This document shows positions 45,263-57,136 of a DNA stretch of 64,000 nucleotides, piece by piece. A model generated the notes under the pieces. The model was not told where the DNA came from, did no database searches, and saw only the letters and a program-made list of their open reading frames with translations. The stretch is from Geosiphon pyriformis (lineage: Eukaryota; Glomeromycota; Glomeromycetes; Archaeosporales; Geosiphonaceae): the NCBI GenBank assembly GCA_016748015.1, contig JAAOMT010000381.1, positions 1-64,000 on the forward strand. Direction: 5' to 3'. The position numbers were made by a program, and so were the translations under genes. Position 1 is the stretch's first letter; every line of letters begins with the position of its first letter.

Positions 45263-48060
45263 CTTTTTAATAAAAAGCTTAATTACAATTCTTGTATTTA
45301 AATAAAATACATAATAGATATTTTTTTAGTTTTGGTTTTAAATATAAAATGTTCTAACTACTAGTTTTCTTAAAAAATTTTTGTTTTGTTTCTTTAGTTT
45401 AATTAGATATTAATTTAAAAACCATGTAAGTCTTGGTAATTGGTTTATTTTTTTTCAAATTTGAATACTGGGGCTTTTTTAAACTATTTATTAAAAGTAC
45501 TATAAATAGCAAATACTTTTATGTATTGTTTTTGGTATAAGATTTTAAGTTCTTGAATTTTTTAATCTAGATTTATATTGGCTTTGAGAAGTTAATTGTT
45601 TTTAATCAAAACTTAATATTAAAATATATTTATAATAAGAACTTTAACTAGAATAGTAATTTTATTAATTGTAAAAAAAAATTGTCAATTTCTTTAACTG
45701 AAATTTTTTTTATATTATCAGCTATAAAATAATTGTTTAAATTGTTTAAATTGATTTATTGATATTTTGTTTTAGCTGTTATATTAATTAATAGGTTTTA
45801 GTAAATTTATTATCTAAGATTAATTAAATTGTTTTTATTTTACTTCAGTTTTAGTATATATAACTGTAATTGCTTTTTGTTTAATAATTGCTGCATTATC
45901 AAGCAAAAATAGTAAATTATTTGTTTTAAATTCAAATAAAAAAATATTAGAAAAAATTAATATTTTTGGCAATCTTGGCTAATAAAATAGTATGGTATTT
46001 ATTAAAAAAGTTTTGTTTTAGTACTGCAGTTTTATCTTCAAAAAATACAGTTTGGTAAAAATCTTGTTTTTCAAATATTGTTAAATAACTAGATTATGTG
46101 TAGTAATAATTAAGTCTTTGTTATATTAAATTTTAGGAAATTAATTAGTTGTTTAGATTAATTTTGTTGTTGCTTGGAAATCAATTTTGTAGTATAAATT
46201 GGTTTTATTAAACTAATCTTTAAACAAATACTTAATATTGTTGAGTAAATGATAATTAATATTGTTAAACCTATAGTAGTTATTAATATTACTATTGTAT
46301 TGATTATAAAACAAATTGATAATAATTGTTTTAATATTAAAATTTTGAAAAGTAAAAAGTTTGTGTAAGAGACTAATAGTAAGATTGCTATGGTAAAAAG
46401 TAATATTGATTACTCCTGTTTTGTTAATTTCATTGTAATTTTCTGCGGTTTTATTTTTAATATTATAATAATAACAGCTTTGGTATTGACTGCTTAATAA
46501 TAATAAATAATTGTTTTGAGATCATCATTAAAGAGGCTAATACTTTTGTTGCTATTATTAATTGGTAAAATAGTTTTCAACTTTTTTTATGAGTTGGTCA
46601 ATTTTTTTTTTGGCTGTTAAACTGGTTTTGTTAATTGTAAAATTGATAAGTTTTGTGTGGTTGGCTTTTTCTATTGCTATGTTATAAGTTTTAGTATATT
46701 AAATAACAATGGCTAAATCTTTTGAGACATGTAAATAAACTTTTTTGATGAATTTATCTTTTAGTTCAGCAATAAATTGATCTAAAATTTAAGCATTAAA
46801 ATAATAGTCATTAGTTTCTAACTGATAAATTCGTTTAAGAAGTTTGTTAAACTTTCTAAGATATATTATAATAAATTCAAAGAATTCTTGTTTGATGTTT
46901 TAGAACTAATTTTGGAGCATAATAGAAGTATTATTGTTAATAAACTGTTTTAAGCAAACATATTTGAATGCTTGTCAGTTTTTAAAAAATGTATCAAGTT
47001 TTTAAATTATTTGTCTACTGTTCTTTAAAAAAATAAGAAATTGCTTTCAGCATATATATTGCATTTTATCTATTAACATCTTCTGTTTTTGAAATTTTGG
47101 TTAACTATTTTTGAAAACTAGTATTAGTATTTTTATTAGTAAATTTGGTAATTTTTGCAATATATATAATTGCTATGTTTTTTGTGTCTTCATTTTTAGT
47201 AGTTTTGTTTTCAGTAAATTCAAAAACATTTTAATTGTTATTAAAATTATTACTCTGATTTTTTGCTAAAAAATTGAGAAAATTTATGTTTTTAAAAATT
47301 TGTTCAAACTGTTGTGTTGAGCTTTTTAATAATGTAAAGTTTTCTGGTCTTAAAAAATAGTTAAATAATAAATTTGATATCTTAACTTGTGTAAAAAAAG
47401 CTGAAAAAAGTATAATTAAAAGTAATAGTTTAAAATTGTTTTTTTGTTTAGATGTTTACAGATATTAAAAAGTTGTTTTTGGTGTATTAAATGTTGTATA
47501 AATTAATTGGATATTTTTTTTTGTTTTTTTTGCTTGTTTTAAATTCAGACTTAAATTCAAAAATAAATTGTGAATTAGTAAAGTATTTTTTTTCACAAAA
47601 CTTAATAATATTATAATCAAATTCTTCAAAATAAATAGTATAACTATTAGCATTAATGTTTTTTGGATCTCTATTTGAGTAATAAATAAGATTTTTAAGA
47701 AGATTTTGCTTGATTTCTGTAATGTTGTTTTTTTCAAAAAGATATTTATTGATTCAGTTTTCAATATATTAAAAAAATGTTTTATTAAAGACTGTAATTT
47801 TGTCTTAAATTCCAAATTGTTGTTTACAATAAATGTAAATTAACTGATAGCACTTTAAAGTTGTTATGTCTTATGTAATCACTACTTTAAAATTGTTGTT
47901 GTTGTATTATTTCTGTAAAAGAGCACCAAATATTACTGGAGGTTTTTGATCTTTTTTTTTACTATTGTTAATATTGGTTTGCTGTTAATTCACAATTATT
48001 AGAAACTAGTAAATTTTCTATAATTTAAACTACTGGGTTTATAAGTAAAATAGCCAATTT
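45262..48060 (-). pseudogene. E5 gag and protease (broken)
   Basis: On the minus strand, near 46,560-46,800, it reads ETNDYYFNA*ILDQFIAELK.. and ..LIKKVENYFTN, nearly the same as E1 Gag at 58,476-58,739. The frame 47,465-47,815 is a shifted reading of the middle of Gag. Leftward, ..KITILVKVLIINIF.. and ..KIQELKILYQKQYIK.. (about 45,500-45,700) match the E1 protease region, and ..APVFKFEKK.. lies at about 45,470. The protease active-site segment is too decayed to score. Stops and frameshifts are spread throughout. Confidence 0.78.
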
Positions 48061-48142
48061 TATGTTAGTTACTTTATATTGTTATTTTGTTGTAAAAGTC
48101 AACTCTTTTTTAAAAATTGTTTGTTTAAAAGCTTACTAAAAA

Positions 48143-48856
48143 TATGTAATTATTTTGCTATAAAATTCAATTTTTTTACAAATATTTTGTCTTTAAACTA
48201 CTTTAATAATTATAATATAAAAAAATATAAAAATATAAAAAATATAAAAAAATAAAATTTTATTAAGAAAATTGTTCTTTTTTCAAGTCTGGAATTAATA
48301 ACAGATTACTATAATTGGTAGCTAATTAATTTTAAAATATTAGTTAAGTTTTGGAGAATTTCAAGTATAATTAATTGAAAAAATTTATTTTTGAAGTATT
48401 TTTTTTTATATAAAATTGTTATTTAAAGATAAAATTATTATTAATGAGATTATTTTGGGTAAAATATATTTTTTTTAAAAAAAAAGCTTTTTTTTATACA
48501 ATTTGTTATAGTACTAATTTTGAACTTGTATTTTTTTTTGTTATTATTTCAATAAATTAATAATATATTTTAACAAAATACTAATTATTTTTACAAATTA
48601 TAAATAATTTCAGTAAACTATTAAAATATTTTGCAAATTTTTACAAATTTTTAAATATTATATAGTTAAATAAATTGTGTAATTTAATCATTTTAATTTC
48701 TATTATACAAATTAGATTATTAATTAAATAGTCATATTTGATAGTTTTAATTAAATAATAAGTAATAATTGAAACAATACTAATATATATTAATTAATAA
48801 TAAAAATTATAAAAGTAATTTTATGCTAATTAATAACTAAAATTTTATTAGTAACA
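48143..48856 (-). repeat. 5' LTR of E5 (LTR-D, 714 bp)
   Basis: On the element strand it starts TGTTACTAATAAAATTTTAG and ends ATAATTACATA. It aligns along its length with 56,426-57,133, including TAGCTACYAAYTWTAGTAATC and the T-rich part before the end. The next element bases (TTTTTAGTAAGC) match the primer-binding region of E1. Confidence 0.82.
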
Positions 48857-49131
48857 TTTTTCAAAAACAACAAAAAATCTAATACAATAACAAACTTCCA
48901 GAACAACTCATTGTTTACAAAATAAAAAACAAAGTTTTATTATATTAACAAAAGCAAAAAAACAATAAAGTAAGAAATTTAACAACAAATAGGATAAACT
49001 TTTTTATATTTACAATGTCTTAAGTAATAGAGCATATAAATAATGTTTAGGTAATAAAATTCTAAAAAAAGTTGTATATAATAACCAATTAAAAATTTAC
49101 TATTAACAACAATTATCTAATCTGTTAATGC
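48857..49131. other. Short A+T-rich spacer between E5 LTR and LTR-A
   Basis: 275 bp without features. The original flank of E5 on this side starts TTTT. Confidence 0.5.
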
Positions 49132-50082
49132 TATTACAGATAATTATTTAGGGTGTTAAAACAAATAACAAACTCGTAATTTGGTGCTTAATAACTTGGT
49201 AATATTGGTAATTTCTAAAAATTTTGGAGTCTGAAGATTTTGATGAAGTTTTTTGTATAATAGACAGAGATTTAATTAATATTTTAATATCTATTTTGAA
49301 AGTACTTTTTGTAAAAATTTTTTTAGCATAGTGGCCAGTTTTTTTTAACAGTCTTGTTTTTTTAATAAACTATTCTTAATTTTATGAGTATCTTATTCTT
49401 GTTTTATGGGTTTTTTACCAGACTATTTTTAACATCAATAATTCAATACTTAATTTTTTTAACCAATTAGTAAACAACAAAATAAAACAAAAGAAAATAA
49501 GAAAAAAAAACAAGAAATTAGTATTCTATTAATAATTATAATCAAAAGCTATTAGTTCAATATGATTAAGTATTAAATTTTATTAACATAGAGTGTTGAT
49601 AGAATAAAAGTAATTAATATTTCTTTAATCAAGTAATGATAACATAAATTTAGGTAATAATTGATATTTTATTAATATGTAATTTAATTCCATTTCTAGT
49701 TATAGAAAACTACCTTTTGAAAAAAAAAATATTGGGTAATTAATAGATTTAAATTAATAGTTGGTATTAATTCTGTCTTCTTTGTTTCTAACACTCTCAT
49801 TATATATACATAATTTTTGTTATACAAAATCTCATATTTTTTTAAGCAATGTGTCTTATTTTCTTTGATAATGTTTTTATTACTAAACAATGTGCCATGA
49901 TTTTCTAATAATGTGTATATTGTTAAGCAGTATACCATAATTTATTAACAATGTGCATATTGCTGAACAATATATCATAATTTTTTAGTATTGTGTTTAC
50001 TTGCTAAGTACTATTTTTTTATTAGTCTATTTTCTTATCTATTTTTCTTACTTTCTTTTTTTGTACTTTTTTATAAGTAACA
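49132..50082 (-). mobile_element. Solo LTR-A with 40-bp repeat U3 (951 bp)
   Basis: It runs from TATTACAGATAATTATTTAGGG to TTTATAAGTAACA. Flanks are ATGC (49,128-49,131) and ATAT (50,083-50,086), compatible with one 4-bp duplication after a G-to-A and a C-to-T. Its U3 contains about four 40-bp units (49,844-50,005), absent from most other LTR-A copies. Confidence 0.75.
49844..50005 (-). repeat. Four tandem units of about 40 bp in LTR-A U3
   Basis: Units start near 49,844, 49,885, 49,925 and 49,965, each like AARCAATGTGYCATAATTTT..AATGTGYATATTG. A decayed version is at about 9,090-9,200. Confidence 0.7.
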
Positions 50083-50090
50083 ATATCCAA

Positions 50091-50882
50091 TATTACTCAT
50101 AGAAATTAAAAATTATAATATATAAATAAAATAACCAATTAAAAATAAGTATAATAAAAAGAGAAATTCTAGGATTTTTTTTGGAAAATTGTAGAATTGG
50201 AGAATTTTTTTTAAAAAAATTAAAGGATTTAATAAATTTTATATAACATAAATAATATATATATAGCGAAAATATTAGAAGCAGAAAAAAACAATTTATT
50301 TCAGAATAATAATATTTCTCTCTTTAAAAAATAATTTTTTATAACTTAAAATGGAATTATACTTATATTAATAAAATATTTATTATCACTTAAATCTATA
50401 TTATTATTACTTAATTAAAGAAATTTTTATTTATTTTACATTATTAACACTCTATATTAATAGAATTTAATATTTAATTATATTAGACCAATAGTTTTTG
50501 ATTATAACTATTAATAAGATACTAATTTTTAATTTTTTTTTTATTTTTTTATTTTTATTTTTATTTTTTTTGTTCACTAATTGATTAAAAAAATTAAGTA
50601 TTAAGTAATTAACATCAAGGATAGCTTGGTAAAAAACCTAAAAATAAGAATAAAAATTTAAGAATAGTTTATCAGAAGAACATAATTGCTAGAATAAACT
50701 GACCATTATGTTAAAAAAATTCACAAAAAAAACCATCAATTGAATCTCTGTCTATTATATAAAAAACTCAACCAAAATTTTTAGACTCCAAAACCTTTAA
50801 ATATTATCATTATTAATAGCTATTGAAAACTAAGTTACAGATTTGTTACTTGTTTTAATATCCCAAATAATCATCTATAACA
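50091..50882 (+). mobile_element. Solo LTR-A (792 bp), inverted relative to its neighbour
   Basis: It runs from TATTACTCATAGAAATT to TCATCTATAACA. Flanks are CCAA (50,087-50,090) and CTAA (50,883-50,886), a 4-bp duplication with one C-to-T. It begins only 8 bp after the oppositely oriented copy ends. Confidence 0.8.
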
Positions 50883-52699
50883 CTAAATTAAAAACATATA
50901 TACTAATTGTGTTTTCTAATCAAATCTCATAAAACTTAAAACCAATAATAATTATTAAACATTATTTAAAAGGCATCTAATTTGGTCAATTATATTTGGA
51001 TTATTACCATTAATATTTAAAAAGAAATTAAAACAATCCCAAAAATAGTTAAAAAATCAAAAACATTAAATTATTAAAAAAAAATTTAATTTTTATATAT
51101 AAAAATAATTTATTTTAGTAATTATTTATTATTTATTTTATTTAAATATATCTAAAAATATTATAAATATTTTTTAATTTTAGCTATTACAAAAATATAA
51201 TTTCTCATTAAAAATTACTTTTAATAATTCTGAAATATTATATAAAAAAAAATCCAGCTACACAAAAAAATAAGCCAAACACAAATTATTTTAATTCTTA
51301 TTATAAGAAATAAAAAAATAATAACATATTAATTAGTAAAATTATAGAAAAATTCCAGTCTCTAAAAAGTACAACACCCAAAAAAAAAAATTTAATTGTC
51401 TTCTCTTATTATACACATTTCATAATAGCCACATTATTAGATTTTCAAACAATTTATATTAAAAAAAATAACAAAAAAATTAATAAAACAAAACTTTAGA
51501 AGTTCAAAAAACTGACTAAAAAAACAACTCTAAATATTGTTTTAGAACAGCATATTAATTCTATATGCTGTTTTAATACTGCTCAAAAGTATTGTTGATA
51601 AACAAAATAAATATACTTATTCTTAATAGAATTAGAAGACTTATTAACAATAAATTTTAGAACTTACAAGAACCAAATAGTTTAAACAAGTATACAGATT
51701 TTTATATTAAACATCAACATTAAAAAAATGCTTATTGATTTTAATAAAGCTCAATCTTAAGAACAGAATAATATTATCCAATAGAAATTAACAAAAATCA
51801 AAAATAATAATAATATAATATATTAATTAATTATTAAATAACAGTATAAATAGCACAAATTAACAAATAAAATCAGAAAAAATGATGCGTACACAATAGG
51901 ATACAAAATATACACAAACACATTCAATTTAATATAATTATAAACAAGTAAGCCAAAAAATACTTATAGTCAAATAAAAGATTTAATAGCTTAGTAATTA
52001 TTTACTAATCAGTTAAAATATACATAATTATATATAACTCGAAATATGTATATATACAATAGTTTTTTAACTAGAAAAAAGACAGACAAGAAAAAAATAA
52101 AAAACCAGAAGTTAATTAAATAAAATAAAACAAAAAAAAGATGGAAAAACTAGATTATAATTCCAATAAAAGTTAAAAAATATGCTTTTTAAGTTTTGTA
52201 TTATAATATTTACTAATACTAAAATCAATTAAATTAAAGATCTTTTTTTTTATAATTTAGTTTTTTTATAAACAACTAAAAAGACCACTATTTTTTTTTA
52301 CTATCATCTTTTTATTAATAAAAACAACAGTAGAAATATCTAATATATTAGCAAAAACATAAACAAAATTTAAGCTTAACAAAATTAAAAACATATTAAA
52401 AGGATATTAACTACATGAAATTATCTAAAAACAACTTATAATAATATTTTGGCCAAAATTAACAATCAATTTAAAAATCTGAAACAAGCTTTTCATATTT
52501 TTGAAAAATAATTTTTAATTAAGATTATTTTATGAATACTAATTTTGTTAAATTCTATTTTTTTATGTTAATTTTTTTTGAATTTATTAGAAATAAAGTA
52601 CTGTTTTACTATAAATAAGGAAATACAGATATCTGGTATTAGTGTAAAAAAAAAAGTATCTTTATAAAAGCTTTAAAAAAAACACAATCAGAAGTATAA
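50883..52699. other. A+T-rich region, nothing firm recognised
   Basis: Scattered short frames such as ..ELEDLLTINFRTYKNQIV.. near 51,630 suggest decayed coding DNA, possibly the upstream part of the gag fragment that follows, but no domain is identifiable. Confidence 0.4.
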
Positions 52700-53600
52700 A
52701 AATACAACAGAAATTTTTCTTAAAAAAATAGTATAATAGAAGCTATTAACAGCAATTTTGGCAAAACTATTATACTATATACCAAATTTAATAATAAAAA
52801 CATTCATTAAAAAAAATTATCCAATATCTATTAAGAAGTTAAGAAAAACTTATTGAACTAACTTTTAAATTTTTAAATAAAAATAATAATAGTAATATAT
52901 TAAACAAAAATTCAGCATAAATTAAAAACAATACTAATTAAGACTAATATACTTATCTCTATGTTAAAATTAGATAATTTTTTATATTATTGCTTGATCT
53001 AAAAAGCCATAAAAATTAATTATAGTACAACTACCAAAAAAAAACTCATAATATTATAAAACAATTACTATTTATTTTAACCAATTTTATTAAATTTTTA
53101 TTAAATTCAAGTTATAAAATAAGACTATTATACATTAACCAAATTTTAAATCAGTTTAATAAAAGATTAAAAAACAGCATTCTTTAGTTTATTAAATTTT
53201 ATTATTTCAAAAATTTAAAAAATACAATTATACTTACTTATAATTTTGAAATTAATAAAACAAAAACCAAATTATACTTAAGCTGTTAATTTGGCCATAA
53301 CTAGAATCTTCAATATTATTGTAAAATTTATTTAATTAAATAAAAAGTTTTTTGCAAAAAATTGAAGAACATATTAGTCTTTACAGTATTGAAAACTTAA
53401 CAATAATACAAAGTACTCAACAATAACAACAATATTAACAGCAACAATAATCTTAAAATCAAAATTCCAAAACTGTTATTATTGTTAGAAATTTGGTCAT
53501 ATTGCAAAAAATTATTACAAGAAAATAACAGACCAAAACTGTAAAAACTAATATTAACAACAATTAAAATATTTACAATTATTAAAATATTTACAATTAT
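52700..53600 (+). pseudogene. E6: retrotransposon gag fragment with CCHC knuckle (broken)
   Basis: In mixed frames the plus strand shows a Gag-like helical region (..INQILNQFNKRLKNSIL.., ..LTYNFEINKTKTKLYL.. near 53,140-53,290). An Asn-rich linker and a zinc knuckle follow (53,473-53,514), reading CYYC*KFGHIAKNYYKK. The first two Cys and the His are kept, the last Cys is Tyr, and one Gly is a stop. No other element part is attached; the LTR-B of E7 begins at 53,630. Subfamily cannot be assigned. Confidence 0.6.
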
Positions 53601-53629
53601 TAAAATATTATTATTTTATTTCTTAGTAC

Positions 53630-54353
53630 TATTACAGGTTGGAGTAACAAATTAATGAATAACAAGAGAAAACATGATTATAGAATGATAAAAAAAATCA
53701 AAAAGAATTTAACTTCAAAGAGCAAATTAAATAAATATGAATTTAATATGTAAGATCAGTTTTATAAAATATCTTAGTCACTATACTTTTCAAAAAATAA
53801 CTGGAAAATTTGAAGGTAAAGAAATAGTCTGTACTGTTAACAAATGATTAGTATAATTCTATGCTTTATGTTAACACTCTTAAAATTCAATATCAAGTAT
53901 CAAATGTATTTTTTAGTCATGTTTTATTTAATAATTTTCCAATACTACAATTATATGTTTCAAGAAAAAAATAAGAAATAACCAACAAATAATTCTTTAT
54001 CTTAAAATGTTCAGATACTTAAAAGTAGAAAAAGAGAAATTAGTGATAAAAGAAAGATTAAGATAAAAGTTGTTATTTTATTTTCTTGATTTCTAACATT
54101 TTTTTCTATAGCTAAAAAATTCATTGCTTATATAGCTATTAAAAATAGTCAATAATCAGGTCAATAACTAGATCAATGATCAAGTTAATGATCAAGTCAA
54201 TAATCAGATCAATAATTAGATCAATAATCAGATCAATGGTTAAATTATTGATCAAGTCAATAATCACTATCTAAAAATAAGATGGCTAATTATATGACAT
54301 TAATAGCTTATATATATAATAACTAATAAAAAGTATGAGTTTTAACTATAATA
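53630..54353 (-). repeat. 3' LTR of E7 (LTR-B, 724 bp)
   Basis: It runs from TATTACAGGTTGGAGTAACA to TTTTAACTATAATA. It has the longest 12-bp array of the three LTR-B copies (10 units, 54,152-54,271). The purine-rich GAAAAAGATAA on the element strand just inside it (about 54,354-54,364) may be the polypurine tract. Flanks GTAC and TTAT do not form a duplication, as expected for one end of a longer element. Confidence 0.72.
54152..54271 (-). repeat. 12-bp tandem repeat in E7 LTR-B, about 10 units
   Basis: Consecutive 12-mers of type ATAATCAGATCA/ATGATCAAGTCA, the longest of the three LTR-B arrays. Confidence 0.78.
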
Positions 54354-54574
54354 TTATCTTTTTCAAAAAGATTAAGCTTTGGCAAAATTAAGCTATTTAT
54401 AAAATAATCTATTTAAAGGGTTTTGTCTAATTCAAAGCTAACTAGTTTATTGAAATTTTTGGTAAATAAAGTATATAATATTTGAAGCAAAATGAGTTTT
54501 ATATTCAAAAGACCAAATCTTTGTATTAGAGTTTAGGTTCTTATAACAATAGTTAAAACTCTTGAAACATCTAA

Positions 54575-54916
54575 TTATATAATGCCCAAAATTTCTGTCT
54601 GTATCTTTGAAGTTGTTTTTTTTATTAGTTTTATGTCCTTTATGATTTCACCAAGGTGATCATAGAGTTTTAATTGTTTTTTATATGACAAGTTTTTGTT
54701 TATAAGCAAAATTTCTTGGAATGTATTTTCAATTGTGTTAAAAAGTAGGAATATAGCTGCTATTATACTTTTCAACAAATATTTATCTATTTTGTTACCA
54801 ATTTTTTTTCTTCTGGTAGTGGTTTTTTTGAGTCTAATAACAGTATATGTTTTATTGTTATTAGTTATAGTGATCTGTTTTCTAATAATCAGAGTAGTAT
54901 TTGAATAGTTTTTGAT
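54575..54916 (-). CDS. Uncharacterised ORF downstream of E7 integrase
   Basis: An open frame of 113 codons on the element strand between integrase and 3' LTR, bounded upstream by a TAG at 54,917-54,919. It starts without an ATG (..NYSNTTLIIRKQITITNN..). The second half, from Met at 54,776-54,778, is helical and charged (..LLINKNLSYKKQLKLYDH.., ..IIKDIKLIKKTTSKIQ..), suggesting a coiled coil. Frames left of its stop (54,360-54,574) may continue it with one or two stops. The position is that of an accessory or envelope-like ORF. I do not recognise it, and no signal peptide or convincing membrane segment is seen. It is probably also decaying. Confidence 0.4.
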   Translation of the reverse strand: MKNYSNTTLIIRKQITITNNNKTYTVIRLKKTTTRRKKIGNKIDKYLLKSIIAAIFLLFNTIENTFQEILLINKNLSYKKQLKLYDHLGEIIKDIKLIKKTTSKIQTEILGII

Positions 54917-55074
54917 CTAATATTTATGGAGAGTATAGAAGACATTTTAAATGTTTTAATCCAGAAAATAATTATTCATGTCAATTAAAAATACTTCTGT
55001 TTTAAGAATAGTGTATTTATTTATACTTGATTTTTGCTAATTATTTGAGTCAGTATTACCACAACAGACAACCA

Positions 55075-56335
55075 ATTAGATCGTTTATAATATTTCTTGA
55101 GTTATGTATCATAAACAGAACAATTATTGAAAATTGTTCTGGATTGATTTTAAAGAATATAAAAACCATTGTTCAAAACTTTGTTGACTAAAAAAGGTCT
55201 TTTTTACTGGCTAGAGAATTTATTACAATAAAAATTGTCTTTGTTTGAACAGTATTCCAATACTAAATTACCAATACTTAAGAAAAGTGTTTTATAAGTT
55301 TTTTTTTTCTTAAGCTTTTCTTGGAACTGTTTTATCTTTTCAAAAGCAATTATTTGTGCTTTTACTAAGGAATCAAGAATGATACCAAGTCTTTTTTACA
55401 AAATGTTTTTATAATTTTCTATTGTGATTTCTTTAAAAATATTGTTTTAATATCAGTTTTTATTGGTAGTGTTGCCATGTGTTTATAGAGCAGATAAAAA
55501 AATTTATAACTTGTTATGTTATGATTCACAGTTCTATAAGCAAACAAAACTGAAAACAGTACTTTGTCTCATAAGTTTGTTTTTTTATTGGTTTTGGCTA
55601 AGGTTTTACATAAAATTTTATTGAAATATTCTATTAGACTATTTGTTTGAAAGTGGTAAAGAAAAAAAAGTTTATAACATATTTCCATTTTTTTACAAAG
55701 TTCTTCAACTAGTATACTGAGAAAAGCTTTTTTTCTATCAGATAAAAGTTTTTTGGGGCAGCCATAATGGCAGATAATATCTTAATAAATGAAGTTAGTT
55801 ATTGAGACTGCTGTTTGGTCTGAAATGATTCTTGCTTCTACTTACTTTGTAAGATAATTGGTAGCTGCAATAATGTATCTATTGCCATCAAAAGTTATTG
55901 TTAAGAGTCTAACAACATCTATACAAATTCTGTCAAATGATTGGCCAACAAAGATTGGATAAATATTTTTCTTCTGGTTGGGTTTTTCTCTTCTTTGACA
56001 AGTGTTACAGATTTTAATGTACTTAGCAATGTTTTTTTCTAAGATAGACCAATAATAGTAAGCTAAAGTTTTCTGAATTGTTTTTGTTTTTCCAAAGTGT
56101 TCAGCTAATGAATCAGTGTGCATGTTGTAGATCACAATTTTTTTTTCTTTAAATTTAATGACTTTTTGGAAGTGATTAGATTCTTTTCTATTTCTTTTGT
56201 AAAATTGGTTCTAGTGAATTAAATAGAAATTTGATTGTTTGCACAAATGTTCTTTTTGCTGTTAAGTGTATTCTGGTGAATATTGTTTTTTACCCAAAAA
56301 TTTCATTAAGGCAGAATAATTGTTCAAATCTATTA
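55075..56335 (-). pseudogene. E7 integrase (broken), best preserved in the window
   Basis: Integrase of a gypsy lineage distinct from E1/E2. Upstream (about 56,335-56,140) is ..YSALMKFLGKKQYSPEYT.. and ..ESNHFQKVIKFKEKK... The frame 55,842-56,135 covers the zinc-binding region: ..HTDSLAEHFGKTKTIQK.., ..YYYWSILEKNI.. and CNTCQRRE, giving H and C-x2-C; the second His seems lost. The first catalytic Asp is kept in FDRICIDVVRLLTI. Downstream (55,080-55,840) the core continues in mixed frames: ..FNKILCKTLAKTNKKTNL.., ..VLFSVLFAYRTVNHN.. The C-terminal module ends near 55,080. Gly-to-Arg and Trp/Arg-to-stop changes dominate. Confidence 0.8.
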
Positions 56336-56425
56336 TTGTGTTTGTTTATAAGAGTATTACTAATAATTAAGTTGGTTTGGTTGAGAAGTTGTATTATTAC
56401 TGAATAGTAAGTCTAAAGAAAGCAT

Positions 56426-57133
56426 TGTTACTAGTAGAATTTTAGTCATTAATTAGCATGAATTTATCTTCATAATTTTTATTATTAATTAGCATATACT
56501 ATTATCATTTCAATTATTACTTATTATTTAACTAAATTATCAAATATCATCATTTAATTAATAACCCAATTTGTACTATAGAAATTAAGATAATCAATAT
56601 TCTGAACCATTTAATATAATCAAAATTCATAAAAATTGGCCGAAATAATTAATAATTTGTAGAAATAACTTGTAATTTGCCAAAATATATCTTTAGTTTG
56701 CCAAAATTAAAGCAAAGAGAAAAGTGCAAGTTCAAAGACTAGTACTATAACAAATTATATAAAAAAAAAGCTTCTCTTTTCAAAAAAATGTATCTTCTTA
56801 TAGTATTTTATCATAGTATCTTACTTTAAATATCTTAATTAGAACAAATCACTTTTTATACATCTTAAATAAAAATTAAATATTCGAAAACCAAATTCTT
56901 TGATTATTGCATTTGAAATTTCCTTAACACAACTAATATTTTGAAATTGATTAGCTACTAACTTTAGTAATCTGTTAATAATTTCAGACCTGAATAGAAA
57001 ATGTTTCCTTTAACACAATTCTATTTCTTTTACATTTTTTTTATTTTCTTTTACTTTTTATTATAATCATTAGAGTAGTCTACAGACAAAATTTTTATAG
57101 AAAAGTTGATTTTTACAGCAAAGTAACTACACA
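56426..57133 (+). repeat. 5' LTR of E1 (LTR-D, 708 bp)
   Basis: It starts TGTTACTAGTAGAATTTTAG and ends AAGTAACTACACA. Both ends are fixed by alignment with the E5 LTR at 48,143-48,856. Confidence 0.8.
56756..56764 (+). promoter_or_regulatory. TATA element candidate in LTR-D
   Basis: TATATAAAA about 330 bp into the LTR, conserved as TGTATAAAAA in the E5 LTR. Position fits the U3 promoter of the element. Confidence 0.5.
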
Positions 57134-57136
57134 TTT

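Larger units (their letters stand above)
45262..48856 (-). mobile_element. Ty3/gypsy copy E5: 5' LTR, gag and protease (E1 family), truncated
   Basis: A minus-strand copy closely related to E1. Its 5' LTR (48,143-48,856), leader and gag are followed leftward by the protease and the start of the Cys-rich region, stopping at about 45,262 against L4. No dUTPase, RT or integrase remains. It provides the second LTR-D copy that fixes the LTR ends of E1. Confidence 0.82.
53630..56425 (-). mobile_element. Ty3/gypsy copy E7: integrase, 3' ORF and 3' LTR; interrupted by E1
   Basis: On the minus strand an integrase (about 56,335 to 55,075) is followed by a short ORF and by an LTR-B copy (53,630-54,353) in the 3' LTR position. 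Coding sense upstream reaches the left edge of the E1 LTR at 56,426, so E1 appears to have inserted into E7. The rest of E7 would lie beyond the window. Confidence 0.72.

Noticed and set aside
54696-54908. Plus-strand hydrophobic ORF
   Set aside because: It is the shadow of the minus-strand ORF at 54,575-54,916, which has better composition and context.
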